DNA of 64,000 nucleotides from Bacteroidales bacterium UBA5281 (GCA_002410555.1 DHSR01000033.1:880-64879), one strand, 5' to 3'. Shown: positions 9,399 through 18,761, counted from the stretch's first letter. Notes: generated from the letters alone by a model not told the origin. Numbers and translations: made by a program.

Positions 9399-11012
9399 AT
9401 GATGAAAAAAACATTACTCGCTTTATCGCTTAGCGCGCTGGCCTTAGCTTCAATGGCTGGTGGTATTGTACACAATACCAACCAAAGTGCTTCATTTATA
9501 CGTATGCCGGCACGGGATGCTTCCATGGGGCTGGATGGCGTTTATTACAACCCAGCCGGACTTACCTGGCTCAAACAGGGCTTTCATATTTCGGTGAACA
9601 ATCAGTATATTGTTCAAAACCGGAATATTAAAACCACCTTTCCCAATTTGAACCGCTCAGAATTTGAGGGTGGGGTAGTGGCTCCCTTCTTTCCATCGGT
9701 GTATGCCGTATATAAAATGGATAAATTCGCTTTTTCTTTTGGATTTAACCCCATAGGTGGAGGCGGAAGTGCCAGGTTTGAAGATGGATTGCCCTCTTTT
9801 GAAATGCAGATGGCTTCCATTCCGGCAGGCCTGAACCGTGCAGGGATTCCTACTTCCGAATATACCTATGAAACTGAATTCGAAGGCAGTTCCATCTATT
9901 ACGGCATACAGGCAGGTGCCAGCTACCAGGTAAACGATATCTTATCGGTAAGTCTGGGCCTGAGGTATGTGATGATCAACAATAGTTATGAGGGATATTT
10001 ATCTGATATAATGATTAATCCCACCATGCCCGCAGCCGGTTTTTCAGGGGCTATGGTCAAAGCACCGGATTTCTTCAACACCATGGCCGGACTTTTTGGC
10101 GCACTTGCAGGTACTGCTGCATCGCTTCAACCCCTGATTGATGGAGGCGGAGCAAACTTAACCCTGCAACAGGCGCAACAGGCAGGATACCTTACTTCAG
10201 AACAGGTAGCCTCCATTGCAGGTGGTTTCAGGCTGATAGATCCAGCCACCGATCCCATGACACTTAGCCTGGCGCAAATTCAAGGGGGGTATACCCTGGC
10301 AACTCCCGGATTTTTACAACAGCAGGATGCCATGTCGGCCAATGCCCTGGCTACTGCTGATAAAAAAGTGGATGCTGAGCAAACCGGTTCAGGCATTGTC
10401 CCCATCATTGGTGCAAATCTCAAGTTTGAACGCCTTAACATTGGTCTCAAATATGAGCATAAAGCCAGCATTAAAGTGAAAAACAGCACCTCCACTGACG
10501 ACACCGGCCTGTATCCCGATGCAGCAGAAACGCCAAGTGATATGCCTTCCATGCTGTCTGTTGGGGCCGCATTTGACGCTACTTCAAAACTGAAAGTGAG
10601 TGCTGGACTGCATTATTATTTCGACAAGGGTGCAGAATACGGTAAAAAGCTCAACGGGGAATTTGTTAAGAATGATAAGGTAATGGACAATAACTTTTTT
10701 GAGATTGGCATTGGCGCAGAATATGAGATCAACGAAAAATGGTTGGTGAGCCTTGGTTACCTTCGTACTCAAACAGGTGTTATGGACATATACCAGTCTG
10801 ATCTGAGCCACAGCTTATCCACCAATAGTATTGGAGGAGGTTTGCGCTTTATGGCTACAGAGAAAATCGGAATTAACGTGGGTGTGATGAATACTTCATA
10901 CCTGGAAGCTACGCGTAACTTCCCGGCAGTGGAAGGTGCAAATCCTTCTTATACGGAAACCTATAACCGCACCAATTTTACCGCTGCCATTGGTGTTGAT
11001 ATTAGTTTTTAA
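9399..11012 (+). CDS. OmpP1/FadL-family outer membrane transporter
   Basis: 537 residues with a signal peptide (MMKKTLLALSLSALALASMAGG). The mature N-terminus carries the family hallmarks ASFIRMPARDASMGLDGVYYN-like (about residues 30-52), where asparagine and proline start the hatch domain, followed by PAGLTWL. The C-terminus ends in strand IGVDISF with terminal Phe, expected for a BAM-inserted barrel. FadL-type porins carry hydrophobic compounds such as fatty acids across the outer membrane; the substrate here cannot be told. A long Ala/Gln-rich insertion lies at about residues 220-310. Followed by a strong terminator. Confidence 0.9.
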   Translation: MMKKTLLALSLSALALASMAGGIVHNTNQSASFIRMPARDASMGLDGVYYNPAGLTWLKQGFHISVNNQYIVQNRNIKTTFPNLNRSEFEGGVVAPFFPSVYAVYKMDKFAFSFGFNPIGGGGSARFEDGLPSFEMQMASIPAGLNRAGIPTSEYTYETEFEGSSIYYGIQAGASYQVNDILSVSLGLRYVMINNSYEGYLSDIMINPTMPAAGFSGAMVKAPDFFNTMAGLFGALAGTAASLQPLIDGGGANLTLQQAQQAGYLTSEQVASIAGGFRLIDPATDPMTLSLAQIQGGYTLATPGFLQQQDAMSANALATADKKVDAEQTGSGIVPIIGANLKFERLNIGLKYEHKASIKVKNSTSTDDTGLYPDAAETPSDMPSMLSVGAAFDATSKLKVSAGLHYYFDKGAEYGKKLNGEFVKNDKVMDNNFFEIGIGAEYEINEKWLVSLGYLRTQTGVMDIYQSDLSHSLSTNSIGGGLRFMATEKIGINVGVMNTSYLEATRNFPAVEGANPSYTETYNRTNFTAAIGVDISF

Positions 11013-11036
11013 CCCTTAACTTCTTAAAATAGTTTT

Positions 11037-11073
11037 ATCAAAGGTCATCCCTAAAGTGCGGATGGCCTTTGAT
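11037..11073 (+). terminator. rho-independent-type terminator after ompP1 gene
   Basis: Inverted repeat with 14-nt arms, 11037-11050 and 11060-11073, with one G-T wobble and a 9-nt loop, 24 bp after the stop codon. Followed by GTTTATT. The AAAGG(T/C)CATC arm type recurs at the terminator at 30968-30999. Confidence 0.8.
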
Positions 11074-11103
11074 GTTTATTCCCCGACGCTGCCCATAAAC
11101 AGA

Positions 11104-11284
11104 GCCTGCTGAAAAATTAATATGTCATTGGATACCAGTTTGGTATTACGCTATTTTTTTGATAAATGCAAAGCTTTTCCCGGCATATGCCCACATTCCA
11201 TGCTTTTATATTTCGGTGCTCTGCACCTGAAAAAGAGCTGCAGAGCACCGAAATATAAAAAGGTTGTGAATTTTTCAGCATGCC
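11104..11284. mobile_element. MITE-like element, copy 1 (181 bp)
   Basis: Non-coding element with terminal inverted repeats GCCTGCTGAAAAATT (11104-11118) and its near-complement at 11269-11284. Inside is a perfect 22-nt inverted repeat (11204-11225 / 11239-11260) with a 13-nt loop, centred on CGGTGCTCTGCA. The possible target duplication TAAACAG occurs on both sides. A related longer copy is at 31059-31341. No transposase is present, so mobilisation would need help in trans. Confidence 0.6.
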
Positions 11285-11290
11285 TTAAAC

Positions 11291-11319
11291 AGCCATGGAG
11301 CAGCATCTGCTCCATGGCT
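11291..11319. repeat. perfect hairpin AGCCATGGAGCAG
   Basis: Perfect 13-nt arms (11291-11303 and 11307-11319) around a 3-nt loop, directly beside the MITE-like element and without a T-run. Could be a small transposon-related structure or a processing hairpin. The rest of the gap up to 11528 shows no gene I can support. Confidence 0.5.
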
Positions 11320-11528
11320 GAATATTGCAATCTAACTTCTCATGTTCAGATGGTTCTGCTCCTCTTTGCAGAGAGAGCCAGAAGCGGTAAAGAACGATGT
11401 CTTTACCAGCCCTCGCTTTTAAAGCCACTTAACAATTTTTAACAGGATCCCAGTAGCTTTATCCGGGCCTTAAACTGCAATGTTGATGTGAATGGTTTAT
11501 TTTTGCCTGCTTTCTAATTCATAAAATC

Positions 11529-12488
11529 ATGCCCGACATTTCTGATCATAGGATTGTTGTTCTTGTAATTGTCTTCCTGATCAGTTTTTTTATTACATCC
11601 GGAAGCATTCAGGCCCAGGGATTCGTCATTGATACATCCGGGTTTTTTAATGAAGTTACTTCTAAAACCCTGCTGCCTGATCTGGAAGCCGGCCCTGATG
11701 ATTTTGAGTATCCTCATGAATTTTTAACGGATGAAGAAGACAATTATATGCCTGACGACATGATTTTCATCCCCAACGAGGTGCTGTACAAGAACAGGTG
11801 GGACACTTTATATATAAGGACGGGTCGCAATGACTTTTCAAACTGGAACGATACCATTCATCTGTTGCTCAATAATCCGCTGGAAGCAGCTTTTCATTTT
11901 CCCCGCAAAGGTAAACTCCTTTCACCCTACGGCCCGCGGGGGAGCCGGTTTCATGCAGGCATGGATATAAAACTTGAAACCGGTGATACCGTAGTAAGTG
12001 CTTTTGATGGCAAGGTGCGTATTGCCAGGGTGATGAACGGTTATGGTAAGATGGTAGTGGTGCGTCACAACAATGGCCTGGAAACGGTTTATGGGCACTT
12101 GTCCAGGATTCTGGTAAATGTTAATGATGAAGTGAGTGCGGGGACTCCCCTGGGGCTGGGTGGCCGCTCAGGAAGGGCTACTACGTCTCACCTCCACTTT
12201 GAAACCAGGCTGCTTGGTGAGCATTTTGATCCCCGACGCATCATTGATTTTGACAATTTTGCCCTCATCACAGATACGCTCAATGTAAACAAAAGCTTCT
12301 GGAAAATAGCTGCCAGTAAGGAAGTAGCCTCTTCACCGGGGTCTAAAAAATATCATGTAATTAAGAGTGGTGATACCCTATCGGCCATATCACGAAAGTA
12401 TAAAATAAGTGTAAAGGAATTATGCCGGATGAATGGTATTAAACCAGATAAAATACTTAAAATAGGTACACGGATTCGGGTGAGCTGA
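11529..12488 (+). CDS. M23-family peptidoglycan endopeptidase with C-terminal LysM
   Basis: 319 residues. N-terminal hydrophobic segment (about 10-30) acts as signal or anchor. Residues about 120-240 form an M23 (LytM) metallopeptidase domain: zinc ligands in FHAGMD (H-x3-D) and SHLHFE are intact, so it is expected to be active against peptide cross-links in peptidoglycan. Residues 274-319 form one LysM domain beginning YHVIKSGDTLSAISRKY. Secreted or periplasmic wall remodelling is the likely role. A possible -7 element TATTTTTG lies at 11498-11505, giving a very short leader. Confidence 0.93.
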   Translation: MPDISDHRIVVLVIVFLISFFITSGSIQAQGFVIDTSGFFNEVTSKTLLPDLEAGPDDFEYPHEFLTDEEDNYMPDDMIFIPNEVLYKNRWDTLYIRTGRNDFSNWNDTIHLLLNNPLEAAFHFPRKGKLLSPYGPRGSRFHAGMDIKLETGDTVVSAFDGKVRIARVMNGYGKMVVVRHNNGLETVYGHLSRILVNVNDEVSAGTPLGLGGRSGRATTSHLHFETRLLGEHFDPRRIIDFDNFALITDTLNVNKSFWKIAASKEVASSPGSKKYHVIKSGDTLSAISRKYKISVKELCRMNGIKPDKILKIGTRIRVS

Positions 12489-12609
12489 AATAAATGCTAT
12501 ATCATGCATGATTTAATAGTACCAGGAGACATCAGGTTTGATTGAAACTCGTCATGTCTTCCTTTGTCAGTAGAATAGAGGATATATTCTTAAAATATCC
12601 GGCTATGGG

Positions 12610-12639
12610 TTGAACCCCGAAAGATAATTAGTATATTTG
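12610..12639 (+). promoter_or_regulatory. Bacteroidota-type promoter for GWxTD gene
   Basis: TTG at 12610-12612, a 19-nt spacer, and the -7 element TATATTTG at 12632-12639. This matches the -33/-7 pattern used by the primary sigma factor of Bacteroidota and predicts a leader of about 100 nt before the ATG at 12750. Confidence 0.55.
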
Positions 12640-12749
12640 AACAGCGAAAACATTTCAAAACCTGAAATGGCTGAATTTTCCGCTTTGGACTTTTTTAAAA
12701 GAATAATCCTATATGATTTTGGGATCACTATTTACCCAAACCTGGCTTT

Positions 12750-13991
12750 ATGAAAACATATAGTAAAAGAATAATTGGTTTTTTTTGCTGCGTGACCCTG
12801 ATTGTTATGATGGCAGGGGGCTGTAAGTCATCGGGAAAGCTTGCCTATAAAAACATTGCTGCCATCTATAATCCTGAACTGGTGCTTGAGGACTTAAATT
12901 ATGATTTGTTTAATCTCAACGATAGCATCACCAATCTGTATGTCCGATTCCCTTACAATAAGTTACAGTATTCAGAAATTAATGGCCGGAAAGAGGCCCG
13001 GTATAAACTTACCTGGCAGTTATTTCAGGATTTTGAGAACAGTAAGCTGATTGATTCAGCAGCTTATCGGGGTATGGACTCTTTGCATACTGTTGGCTAT
13101 AAATTTGACTCTATTGCTATTGCCGTTAAAAATGGCAGTGACTATGTGATTTTTCTTTCGTTTTTCGATTTAAATGCCGGCAAACAATATGATCAGTGGT
13201 TAAATCTTTATAAAAAAGGGCCTGTAAACCCGACAGACTATATACTTACGGATGAGAAAGGCTTTCCGCTGATGCGAAATTATGTTTACAACAAAGAACA
13301 TTTTCGTATCAGGACTGCGTTGAATGAAGAAAGTGTTATGCTGGGTTTTAATCCCCAGTCTATGCCGCCCGCCCCACCTCCTTATGCACTGCCGAAAAAT
13401 GTTGTATTTCCTTACGCTGATTCCATTACGGCCTGGAGAGTCAGCAATCATTACAGTGAAATTATTCAACTGAGCGATGAAGGAAGGTATAACGTAGTGG
13501 AAAACGGCAAGCGTGCATTTACTATTTTCAGGTTTTATGATGGTTTTCCAAATATTGGTCAGTTGACCCAACTGAGACAGACGGCCCGCTATATAGCTAC
13601 CGATGCAGAATACAGGGATTTAATGGAATCTGATTCAAGGGCAGCCATCGATGATTTCTGGATAAGGCTCACCGGCCATTCCGAAAGGGCACTCAGTCAG
13701 ATAAGAAGGTATTATGGCCGCATCGAAAAGGCAAATCAGTGGTTTACCTTGTCGCGCGAAGGCTGGAAAAGTGACCGTGGCATGATTTTTACGATTTTTG
13801 GGCCACCCACGGTAGTGTACCACAACGCAACCTCAGAAGAATGGACCTATGGAGAACCCGGAAACCCGATGAGTGTGCGCTTTTTGTTTATTCTTGAAGT
13901 GGTACCCGGGTTGCCGGCTGATTACCGTTTAATCCGCTCCGATAGCTACCGCACTCCCTGGCATCTGAACATCTCAAACTGGAGAAGATAG
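12750..13991 (+). CDS. GWxTD domain-containing lipoprotein
   Basis: 413 residues. Lipoprotein signal with MMAGGC at about 20-25 (acylated Cys about 25). The C-terminal ~100 residues contain the conserved GWxTD-type signature, here GWKSDRGMIFTIFGPP followed by EEWTYGEP, where Thr of the motif is Ser. The family is widespread in Bacteroidota and its role is unknown. The stretch PQSMPPAPPPYALP is a proline-rich linker. Monocistronic with a predicted promoter at 12610-12639. Confidence 0.85.
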   Translation: MKTYSKRIIGFFCCVTLIVMMAGGCKSSGKLAYKNIAAIYNPELVLEDLNYDLFNLNDSITNLYVRFPYNKLQYSEINGRKEARYKLTWQLFQDFENSKLIDSAAYRGMDSLHTVGYKFDSIAIAVKNGSDYVIFLSFFDLNAGKQYDQWLNLYKKGPVNPTDYILTDEKGFPLMRNYVYNKEHFRIRTALNEESVMLGFNPQSMPPAPPPYALPKNVVFPYADSITAWRVSNHYSEIIQLSDEGRYNVVENGKRAFTIFRFYDGFPNIGQLTQLRQTARYIATDAEYRDLMESDSRAAIDDFWIRLTGHSERALSQIRRYYGRIEKANQWFTLSREGWKSDRGMIFTIFGPPTVVYHNATSEEWTYGEPGNPMSVRFLFILEVVPGLPADYRLIRSDSYRTPWHLNISNWRR

Positions 13992-14238
13992 GGTGGGAGA
14001 GGGCCGGGAAACCTTTTGTAAGGTTAAAACCTGAATATTTTTGAAGTGTAAAGTATGAGGGTAAGTCCGGTGGGTAAATGAAATAATGTTATTAAGTCAG
14101 GAAGAAAACAGAGTTCATAAAAAATAAAATCGGGAGTTTAAATTTATTGATTCTTGATTGAATTTATGGCCGGCAGGTTGGGTTTTCGAGCCATGCTGGC
14201 GAAAAATCATCGGTCAAAGTAAGTTCAGGCATCAAATA

Positions 14239-14273
14239 AATAATAAAGCCATCTTCAGGATGGCTTTATTATT
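14239..14273. terminator. strong bidirectional terminator
   Basis: Perfect 15-nt arms (14239-14253 and 14259-14273) around a 5-nt loop, AT-rich at both bases so that T-runs occur on both strands. It lies 10 bp past the stop of the minus-strand lipoprotein gene ending at 14283. The preceding gap from 13992 contains no gene. Confidence 0.8.
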
Positions 14274-14282
14274 TGTTGGTAT

Positions 14283-15095
14283 TTAATTGCAGGAAATATC
14301 CCTGAGATGGGTATCCCAGCAATGCCAGTCGTTATCATTGAAATGAGCCGGATCTTTAATACGGCCATTCAGATCAGTAGCGTGCCATTCAATATGGGTG
14401 GTATTTGCGGCAGCCTGATTGTGAATAATATAGTAACGGTTAAAATTTTCAGCAGTGGCTCCATAGGTAATATATGCTCCATTTTGGGCATCGCCGGGCT
14501 TTATATTGCGGTAGCTGATGCTTCCAAATTCATTGGAGGTCCTTTTCCAGTCTATGCGGAGTATGCGTTGAGGCAAAGCGGGATTTTCGTTCAAGAGCCA
14601 GTATCCGCCACTCTGATCAGCAGCCGACGTTCCATAGAACCACAAAAAGTCATTGTATGCCCCACTTTGAGTAATTCTCATTTCCCATTCCACACTATCG
14701 GCAACATATTTACCGGAAAGCCGGGCCAAATAGGTAGTATTGTTTGCAGTAACATTGTATGACCAGTTCCAGTTGTTGGACTGAGGATCATAAATTGCCT
14801 CATGGTTAAATGATTCCGTGAAAGCGGCCACAGGAACGAACATGGCTATATTAACGGCAGTATGCCATGCAAGCACATTCAAATAAGCATAACCCCAATT
14901 ATGAAAAGAGGTTGCTTCACGAGAGCCGGTAGTATCTGAGGGTTGCCCCATTTGGTCAAAATCCATGGCAAAAGTTGAAACCGGAGGAATCATAGGTGCT
15001 TTCTGCTCAGCTTCATCTTTGTCTTTGCTGCATGAGGAAAAAAATATAAGTGCACCAAATACTGCTATGCCTGTGATTGAAATTAACTTTTTCAT
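14283..15095 (-). CDS. lipoprotein, function unknown
   Basis: 270 residues. Clear lipobox (FFSSC, Cys about 22) followed by KDKDEAEQ, an acidic start typical of surface-exposed Bacteroidota lipoproteins. The remainder is Trp/Asn/Tyr rich (for example NWNWSYNVTANN) and predicted to be a beta-sandwich-like secreted domain, but I do not recognise the family. Expressed alone; followed by the bidirectional terminator at 14239-14273. Confidence 0.75.
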   Translation of the reverse strand: MKKLISITGIAVFGALIFFSSCSKDKDEAEQKAPMIPPVSTFAMDFDQMGQPSDTTGSREATSFHNWGYAYLNVLAWHTAVNIAMFVPVAAFTESFNHEAIYDPQSNNWNWSYNVTANNTTYLARLSGKYVADSVEWEMRITQSGAYNDFLWFYGTSAADQSGGYWLLNENPALPQRILRIDWKRTSNEFGSISYRNIKPGDAQNGAYITYGATAENFNRYYIIHNQAAANTTHIEWHATDLNGRIKDPAHFNDNDWHCWDTHLRDISCN

Positions 15096-15214
15096 TTTAT
15101 TCGTTTTTTGTCAATACTGAAATTGAAAAGGTAATCATCCATGAATAACAATAATTGTGCCCATGCAGCAATGGATATCAGTGAGTCATTGACCTGCTGT
15201 TTTCCTGCAACCGG

Positions 15215-15772
15215 CTATTTGGCTGCTTTCCATTTGCGGTATTCTTCCACCAGGCTGATTCCACTTTCATCCTGTTCGCTAACCAGCGTAATTACAGTGA
15301 GTTTCCTTGTACCTGCCGGCCAAAAAACCACCGGCATAAAATCATTGCCATACAAACCATTGGAATCTATGTATGTTTCTGAATCATAGGCTGCACTTAT
15401 GCACATCATCAGCGGGCTGTTTTTATCATATTGATACAGCCGGGCTGCCGATAATGAAGGAAAGTCAAGTTTAACTTCGGCATTGAGCTTGCCATTTTCC
15501 TCATAGAGCCGTTTGCGGATGTTGGTGGCTCCCGGAAAGTCCTCAGCAATCTGATTTCCATCCATATACTGCTCAAGCATCTCTTTAAAATCTTTGGCCG
15601 ATACATCCTGACCATCATCCATAACCGATATAATATTCAGATAATGAATGGTAAGTGTACCTGAATTTTCGCCCGTAAATTCAAACGTATAACTCTTCTT
15701 TTCTACAGTGAGACACGAGTTGAGGATAAGCATTATAACAAATGCAGCTGTAATCTTAAATATTGATTTCAT
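15215..15772 (-). CDS. lipoprotein, function unknown
   Basis: 185 residues. Lipobox LNSC at about 17-20 (Cys about 20). The mature protein begins with a beta strand (KKSYTFEFTGENSGTLTIHYL) and has an acidic helical middle. No recognised domain. Independent of the preceding lipoprotein gene, about 120 bp away on the same strand. Confidence 0.7.
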   Translation of the reverse strand: MKSIFKITAAFVIMLILNSCLTVEKKSYTFEFTGENSGTLTIHYLNIISVMDDGQDVSAKDFKEMLEQYMDGNQIAEDFPGATNIRKRLYEENGKLNAEVKLDFPSLSAARLYQYDKNSPLMMCISAAYDSETYIDSNGLYGNDFMPVVFWPAGTRKLTVITLVSEQDESGISLVEEYRKWKAAK

Positions 15773-15858
15773 CTTTACCGTTTAAATGATTTTGGGCATA
15801 AAGATAAGGTATTTGCGGAATAGGCTTAACTTTGCCGCTTAATTTTAGCTCCTGACGA

Positions 15859-16110
15859 ATGAAAATTTCTGTTGATATCAGCTATTATCCGCTCACCGAA
15901 GCGTATAAAAAACCCATCAAAGCATTTATTGCCGATGTAAAAAGCAATGATAAACTCCAGGTTTACACCAATAATATGTCCACTCAGGTTTTTGGCGAGC
16001 TGGATGAAGTAATGGCTACCCTTGCAAAATGTATGAAGCAGGCTTTTGAATTGCCACATTCGGTTTTCGTTTTAAAGGTAATCAATGCCGACCTTCATCC
16101 TGATACCTGA
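15859..16110 (+). CDS. YkoF/thiamine-binding-like small protein
   Basis: 83 residues with the ferredoxin-like pattern of the YkoF/MTH1187 'thiamine-binding' group: an N-terminal strand ISVDISYYPL, then KLQVYTNNMSTQVFGELDEV at about 37-56, where NMSTQVFGE is the conserved part. YkoF domains bind thiamine or its HMP moiety. It stands 9 bp before a PnuC-type transporter gene, so the substrate of that transporter may be thiamine rather than nicotinamide riboside. No TPP riboswitch is visible in the 86-bp leader; a -7-like TAACTTTG is at 15827-15834. Confidence 0.65.
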   Translation: MKISVDISYYPLTEAYKKPIKAFIADVKSNDKLQVYTNNMSTQVFGELDEVMATLAKCMKQAFELPHSVFVLKVINADLHPDT

Positions 16111-16119
16111 TGCATTAAG

Positions 16120-16761
16120 ATGGCATGGAATGATTTTTGGCTGGTCTTTATCGAAAATGTTAAAGACACTACCTGGCTTGAAGCTGTAGCCGCACTATTG
16201 GGCATTGCCAGCGTTTGGTATGCCCGGCGCGAAAATATCCTGGTGTATCCTACCGGTATCATCAGCGTGCTGATCTATGTATATATCTGTTTCTTCGCCA
16301 GACTATATGCCGATGCAGGTATTAACTTCTTTTATTTTTTGATGAGTGTATATGGCTGGTATAACTGGACCCGCCTTAATCCGGAAAGTGAAGTGTTGAC
16401 CATTTCTGTAAATAATCCACGACAGCAATGGTCGGGCATTGCCTTAACCGCTGGGTCATATTGGGTAATTATTGGGCTTATCTGGATATTTAACCGGGAA
16501 GATACCGTATACATGCAATCGTGGGTGCCCTGGGTAGATGCGTTTACTACCTCTGTGTTTTTGGTTGGTATGTTGCTGATGGCCCGCAAAAAAGTGGAGA
16601 ACTGGATTTACTGGATCATTGGCGATGTAATTTCTATACCTATGTACTTTGTAAAAGGCCTGGTCTTCACCAGTTTTCAATATCTGGTTTTTCTGATTCT
16701 GGCCATACTGGGTTTTATTGAATGGCGCCGGCGCTATCTAAACAGAATGTCAGATCAATGA
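16120..16761 (+). CDS. PnuC/PnuT-family vitamin transporter
   Basis: 213 residues, about seven membrane segments. PnuC family features include the N-terminal TTWLEAVAALLGIASVWYA, where PnuC proteins bind the pyridine or pyrimidine ring, and an aromatic YGWYNWTRL segment around residue 80-90. These facilitators depend on phosphorylation of the vitamin after entry, and the gene overlaps a kinase-like gene by 4 nt (ATGA at 16758-16761). The choice between nicotinamide riboside (PnuC) and thiamine (PnuT) cannot be settled from sequence alone; the YkoF-like gene upstream points to thiamine, the NadR-like kinase downstream to nicotinamide riboside. Confidence 0.88.
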   Translation: MAWNDFWLVFIENVKDTTWLEAVAALLGIASVWYARRENILVYPTGIISVLIYVYICFFARLYADAGINFFYFLMSVYGWYNWTRLNPESEVLTISVNNPRQQWSGIALTAGSYWVIIGLIWIFNREDTVYMQSWVPWVDAFTTSVFLVGMLLMARKKVENWIYWIIGDVISIPMYFVKGLVFTSFQYLVFLILAILGFIEWRRRYLNRMSDQ

Positions 16762-17318
16762 CACGTATAGCCATTACCGGGCCGGAATCAACCGGCAAGT
16801 CCTGGTTAACGGCTCAACTGGCTGCCTTTTATCAGGTACCTTTTGTTCCCGAATACTCACGCGAATATCTTGACCAACTTGGCAGGCCATACACCTACCC
16901 CGACATTCTTACTATAGCACAAGGACAGTTAAAGGCAGAGGAAGAGTTGGCCGCAAAAAGCGATGCTCCCCTGCTGTTTTCCGATACCGATCTGCTGGTC
17001 ACCTTCATCTGGTGTCAGGTTAAATATGGTAAAGTGCATCCATGGATAATGGAAAAGCTGAAATCTCATCGCTATCACCATTATTTGCTGTGCGATATTG
17101 ATTTGGCCTGGCAACCGGATCCGCTCAGGGAACATCCGCATCGTAGAAAAGAAATTTTTGCTCTATATGTTAAAGCGTTGGAACATCATGGTTTCCCTTT
17201 TACGACAGTGCGCGGAGAGGGCGAAACCCGTTTAATGCATGCAGTAACTGCTGTGAATGAAAGTCTTATCGCCGGACAACACATTCACTCCGAAAGAAAT
17301 GGATATGAAAATAAGTGA
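16758..17318 (+). CDS. NadR-like P-loop kinase (ribosylnicotinamide-kinase type)
   Basis: 186 residues if started at the ATG overlapping the pnuC stop (ATGA); a start further upstream would only add a poorly conserved tail. Walker A GPESTGKS at residues 7-14, EYSREYLDQLGRPYTY, then LLFSDTDLLVTFIW (the Walker-B-like Asp pair), as in the kinase domain of NadR. There is no adenylyltransferase domain. Known role of the domain: phosphorylation of nicotinamide riboside to NMN, which traps the vitamin. Coupled translation with the transporter. Confidence 0.8.
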   Translation: MTRIAITGPESTGKSWLTAQLAAFYQVPFVPEYSREYLDQLGRPYTYPDILTIAQGQLKAEEELAAKSDAPLLFSDTDLLVTFIWCQVKYGKVHPWIMEKLKSHRYHHYLLCDIDLAWQPDPLREHPHRRKEIFALYVKALEHHGFPFTTVRGEGETRLMHAVTAVNESLIAGQHIHSERNGYENK

Positions 17319-18198
17319 TCATTTCAAAGGTTATTTGTTTGCATTTGGTGCAACCATTTTCGGATCACTGGTGTACCTGTTTAGTAAGGCTGCCTTACTC
17401 GAACTTAGCCTGCCCAGGTTTGGATTTTGGTGGTTTGCCTGGGCATTGACATGGAATGGCCTGTATGCATTGAAAACGAATGGTTTTGCGGAAATCAGTA
17501 AATTAAAAAAGCAGGATTTCAGAAACCTGGGTATCATTGCCGTATTTGAACTGGCAGCTACTACTTGTTTGTATGTTGCCATAGAAATTGCGCCTAACCC
17601 CGCTGTTCCCTCTTTCTTGCGAAACCTTGAATACGTATTTGTTGCCCTGCTTAGCATCCGCTTTCTGAACGAAAAGTTCAATAAATACATTACCGCAGGC
17701 GCCATCATCACCTTTACAGGGGCTTTTGTAATTGCTGCCAACGATGGCCTTACCGGCTTTTCTCTTAAAACAGCCCTTTTTATGCTTGGTGCTACTTCCT
17801 TTTATGGGATTCGTACCATATTGGTTAAGAAAAATATTGTTTCCATTACTCCATTGATACTGGCCATTAACCGGGCAATCTTTCTTTTCCTGTTTTCGTT
17901 TATCTTTTTAATATGGTGGGGCGAAAATATAATGGTTAGCCCTCCGGCAATGCTAAACCTGGCAGCAGGTGCATTCGTGGGGCCCTTTTTGACTTCAATT
18001 TTTCAATATTCAGCACTCAAATACATAGAAGCCAGCAAAACTGCCGTGGTTTTAAGTACCACCGGCCTCTTTGTCATGACCGGTTCAATAATAATGTTTG
18101 CCATATTACCTACACAGTTGCAACTGTTAGGCGGTGTGGTCACCATGCTGGGGGTAACCATAATGATGTGGGACTCCTTAAGAAAAAAGACGCCTTAA
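17299..18198 (+). CDS. EamA/DMT-family transporter
   Basis: 299 residues from the ATG at 17299 (17305 is an alternative); an in-frame extension upstream would lie inside the previous gene. Ten membrane segments in two EamA halves, with the second half beginning near LKTALFMLGATSFYGIR. Overlaps the NadR-like gene by 20 nt, so it is the fourth gene of the vitamin operon. EamA members export or import small metabolites; the substrate is unknown. Confidence 0.85.
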   Translation: MDMKISDHFKGYLFAFGATIFGSLVYLFSKAALLELSLPRFGFWWFAWALTWNGLYALKTNGFAEISKLKKQDFRNLGIIAVFELAATTCLYVAIEIAPNPAVPSFLRNLEYVFVALLSIRFLNEKFNKYITAGAIITFTGAFVIAANDGLTGFSLKTALFMLGATSFYGIRTILVKKNIVSITPLILAINRAIFLFLFSFIFLIWWGENIMVSPPAMLNLAAGAFVGPFLTSIFQYSALKYIEASKTAVVLSTTGLFVMTGSIIMFAILPTQLQLLGGVVTMLGVTIMMWDSLRKKTP

Positions 18199-18212
18199 AT
18201 AATAGAACTTAT

Positions 18213-18611
18213 CTACCTCAACAAAGGCACCCGGTAAGATTCTTCGATGTATTTAAAATACCAATACAATCTCCGGTTAACTTCTATCCCATAATCTACA
18301 GCAGGGTTGTAAGCAATATGGTTATTGATTACCCGGTTATAACGATTGGTATTGTAATAATGATTCCAGTTAGATACCGCCAGATTATTCATTGAACGAT
18401 AATATGAATTGCTGCGATCCTGCGCCTGGGAAAAACGGGTGAGATACCAGCGATCAAAATTATTGTCCATAATGATGATATCATAATCGGTACTATCTAT
18501 TTGTACCGAAGTTTCAACACCTTCAGCAGTGGTGGTTTCACGGGTGCTTTTGCACGACCAGAAACCAATAAACATGGCCATAAACAAGATGGCAGTCAGT
18601 GGTTTTTTCAT
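18213..18611 (-). CDS. small lipoprotein, function unknown
   Basis: 132 residues; lipobox GFWSC (Cys about 20) followed by KSTRETTTAEG. The mature part is unusually rich in Asn, Tyr and Arg (NSYYRSMNNLAVSNWNHYYN, residues about 67-86). No family recognised. Convergent with the EamA gene, 14 bp between stops. Confidence 0.7.
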   Translation of the reverse strand: MKKPLTAILFMAMFIGFWSCKSTRETTTAEGVETSVQIDSTDYDIIIMDNNFDRWYLTRFSQAQDRSNSYYRSMNNLAVSNWNHYYNTNRYNRVINNHIAYNPAVDYGIEVNRRLYWYFKYIEESYRVPLLR

Positions 18612-18761
18612 GGTATTGAGTTTATAACAGGTTAATAATCAAATTTATCAGCGAAAAATATTGCAAATATTATGCCGTGTTATTTTCCTGAAACCGCTGC
18701 TTTTACGCCAAAATTCAAAATTAAAGAGCGTGAAGTTTACCAGTTAAAAACTCTTCGGTTC

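Noticed and set aside
11122..11442. 106-codon plus-strand frame after the OmpP1 gene
   Set aside because: It runs through the MITE-like element and the 13-nt hairpin; the composition follows the palindromes and no domain or RBS supports it.
15773..15858. TPP riboswitch in front of the YkoF-like/PnuC operon
   Set aside because: The gap is only 86 bp and shows none of the conserved THI-box stretches (CTGAGA, GAACCTGAT-like).
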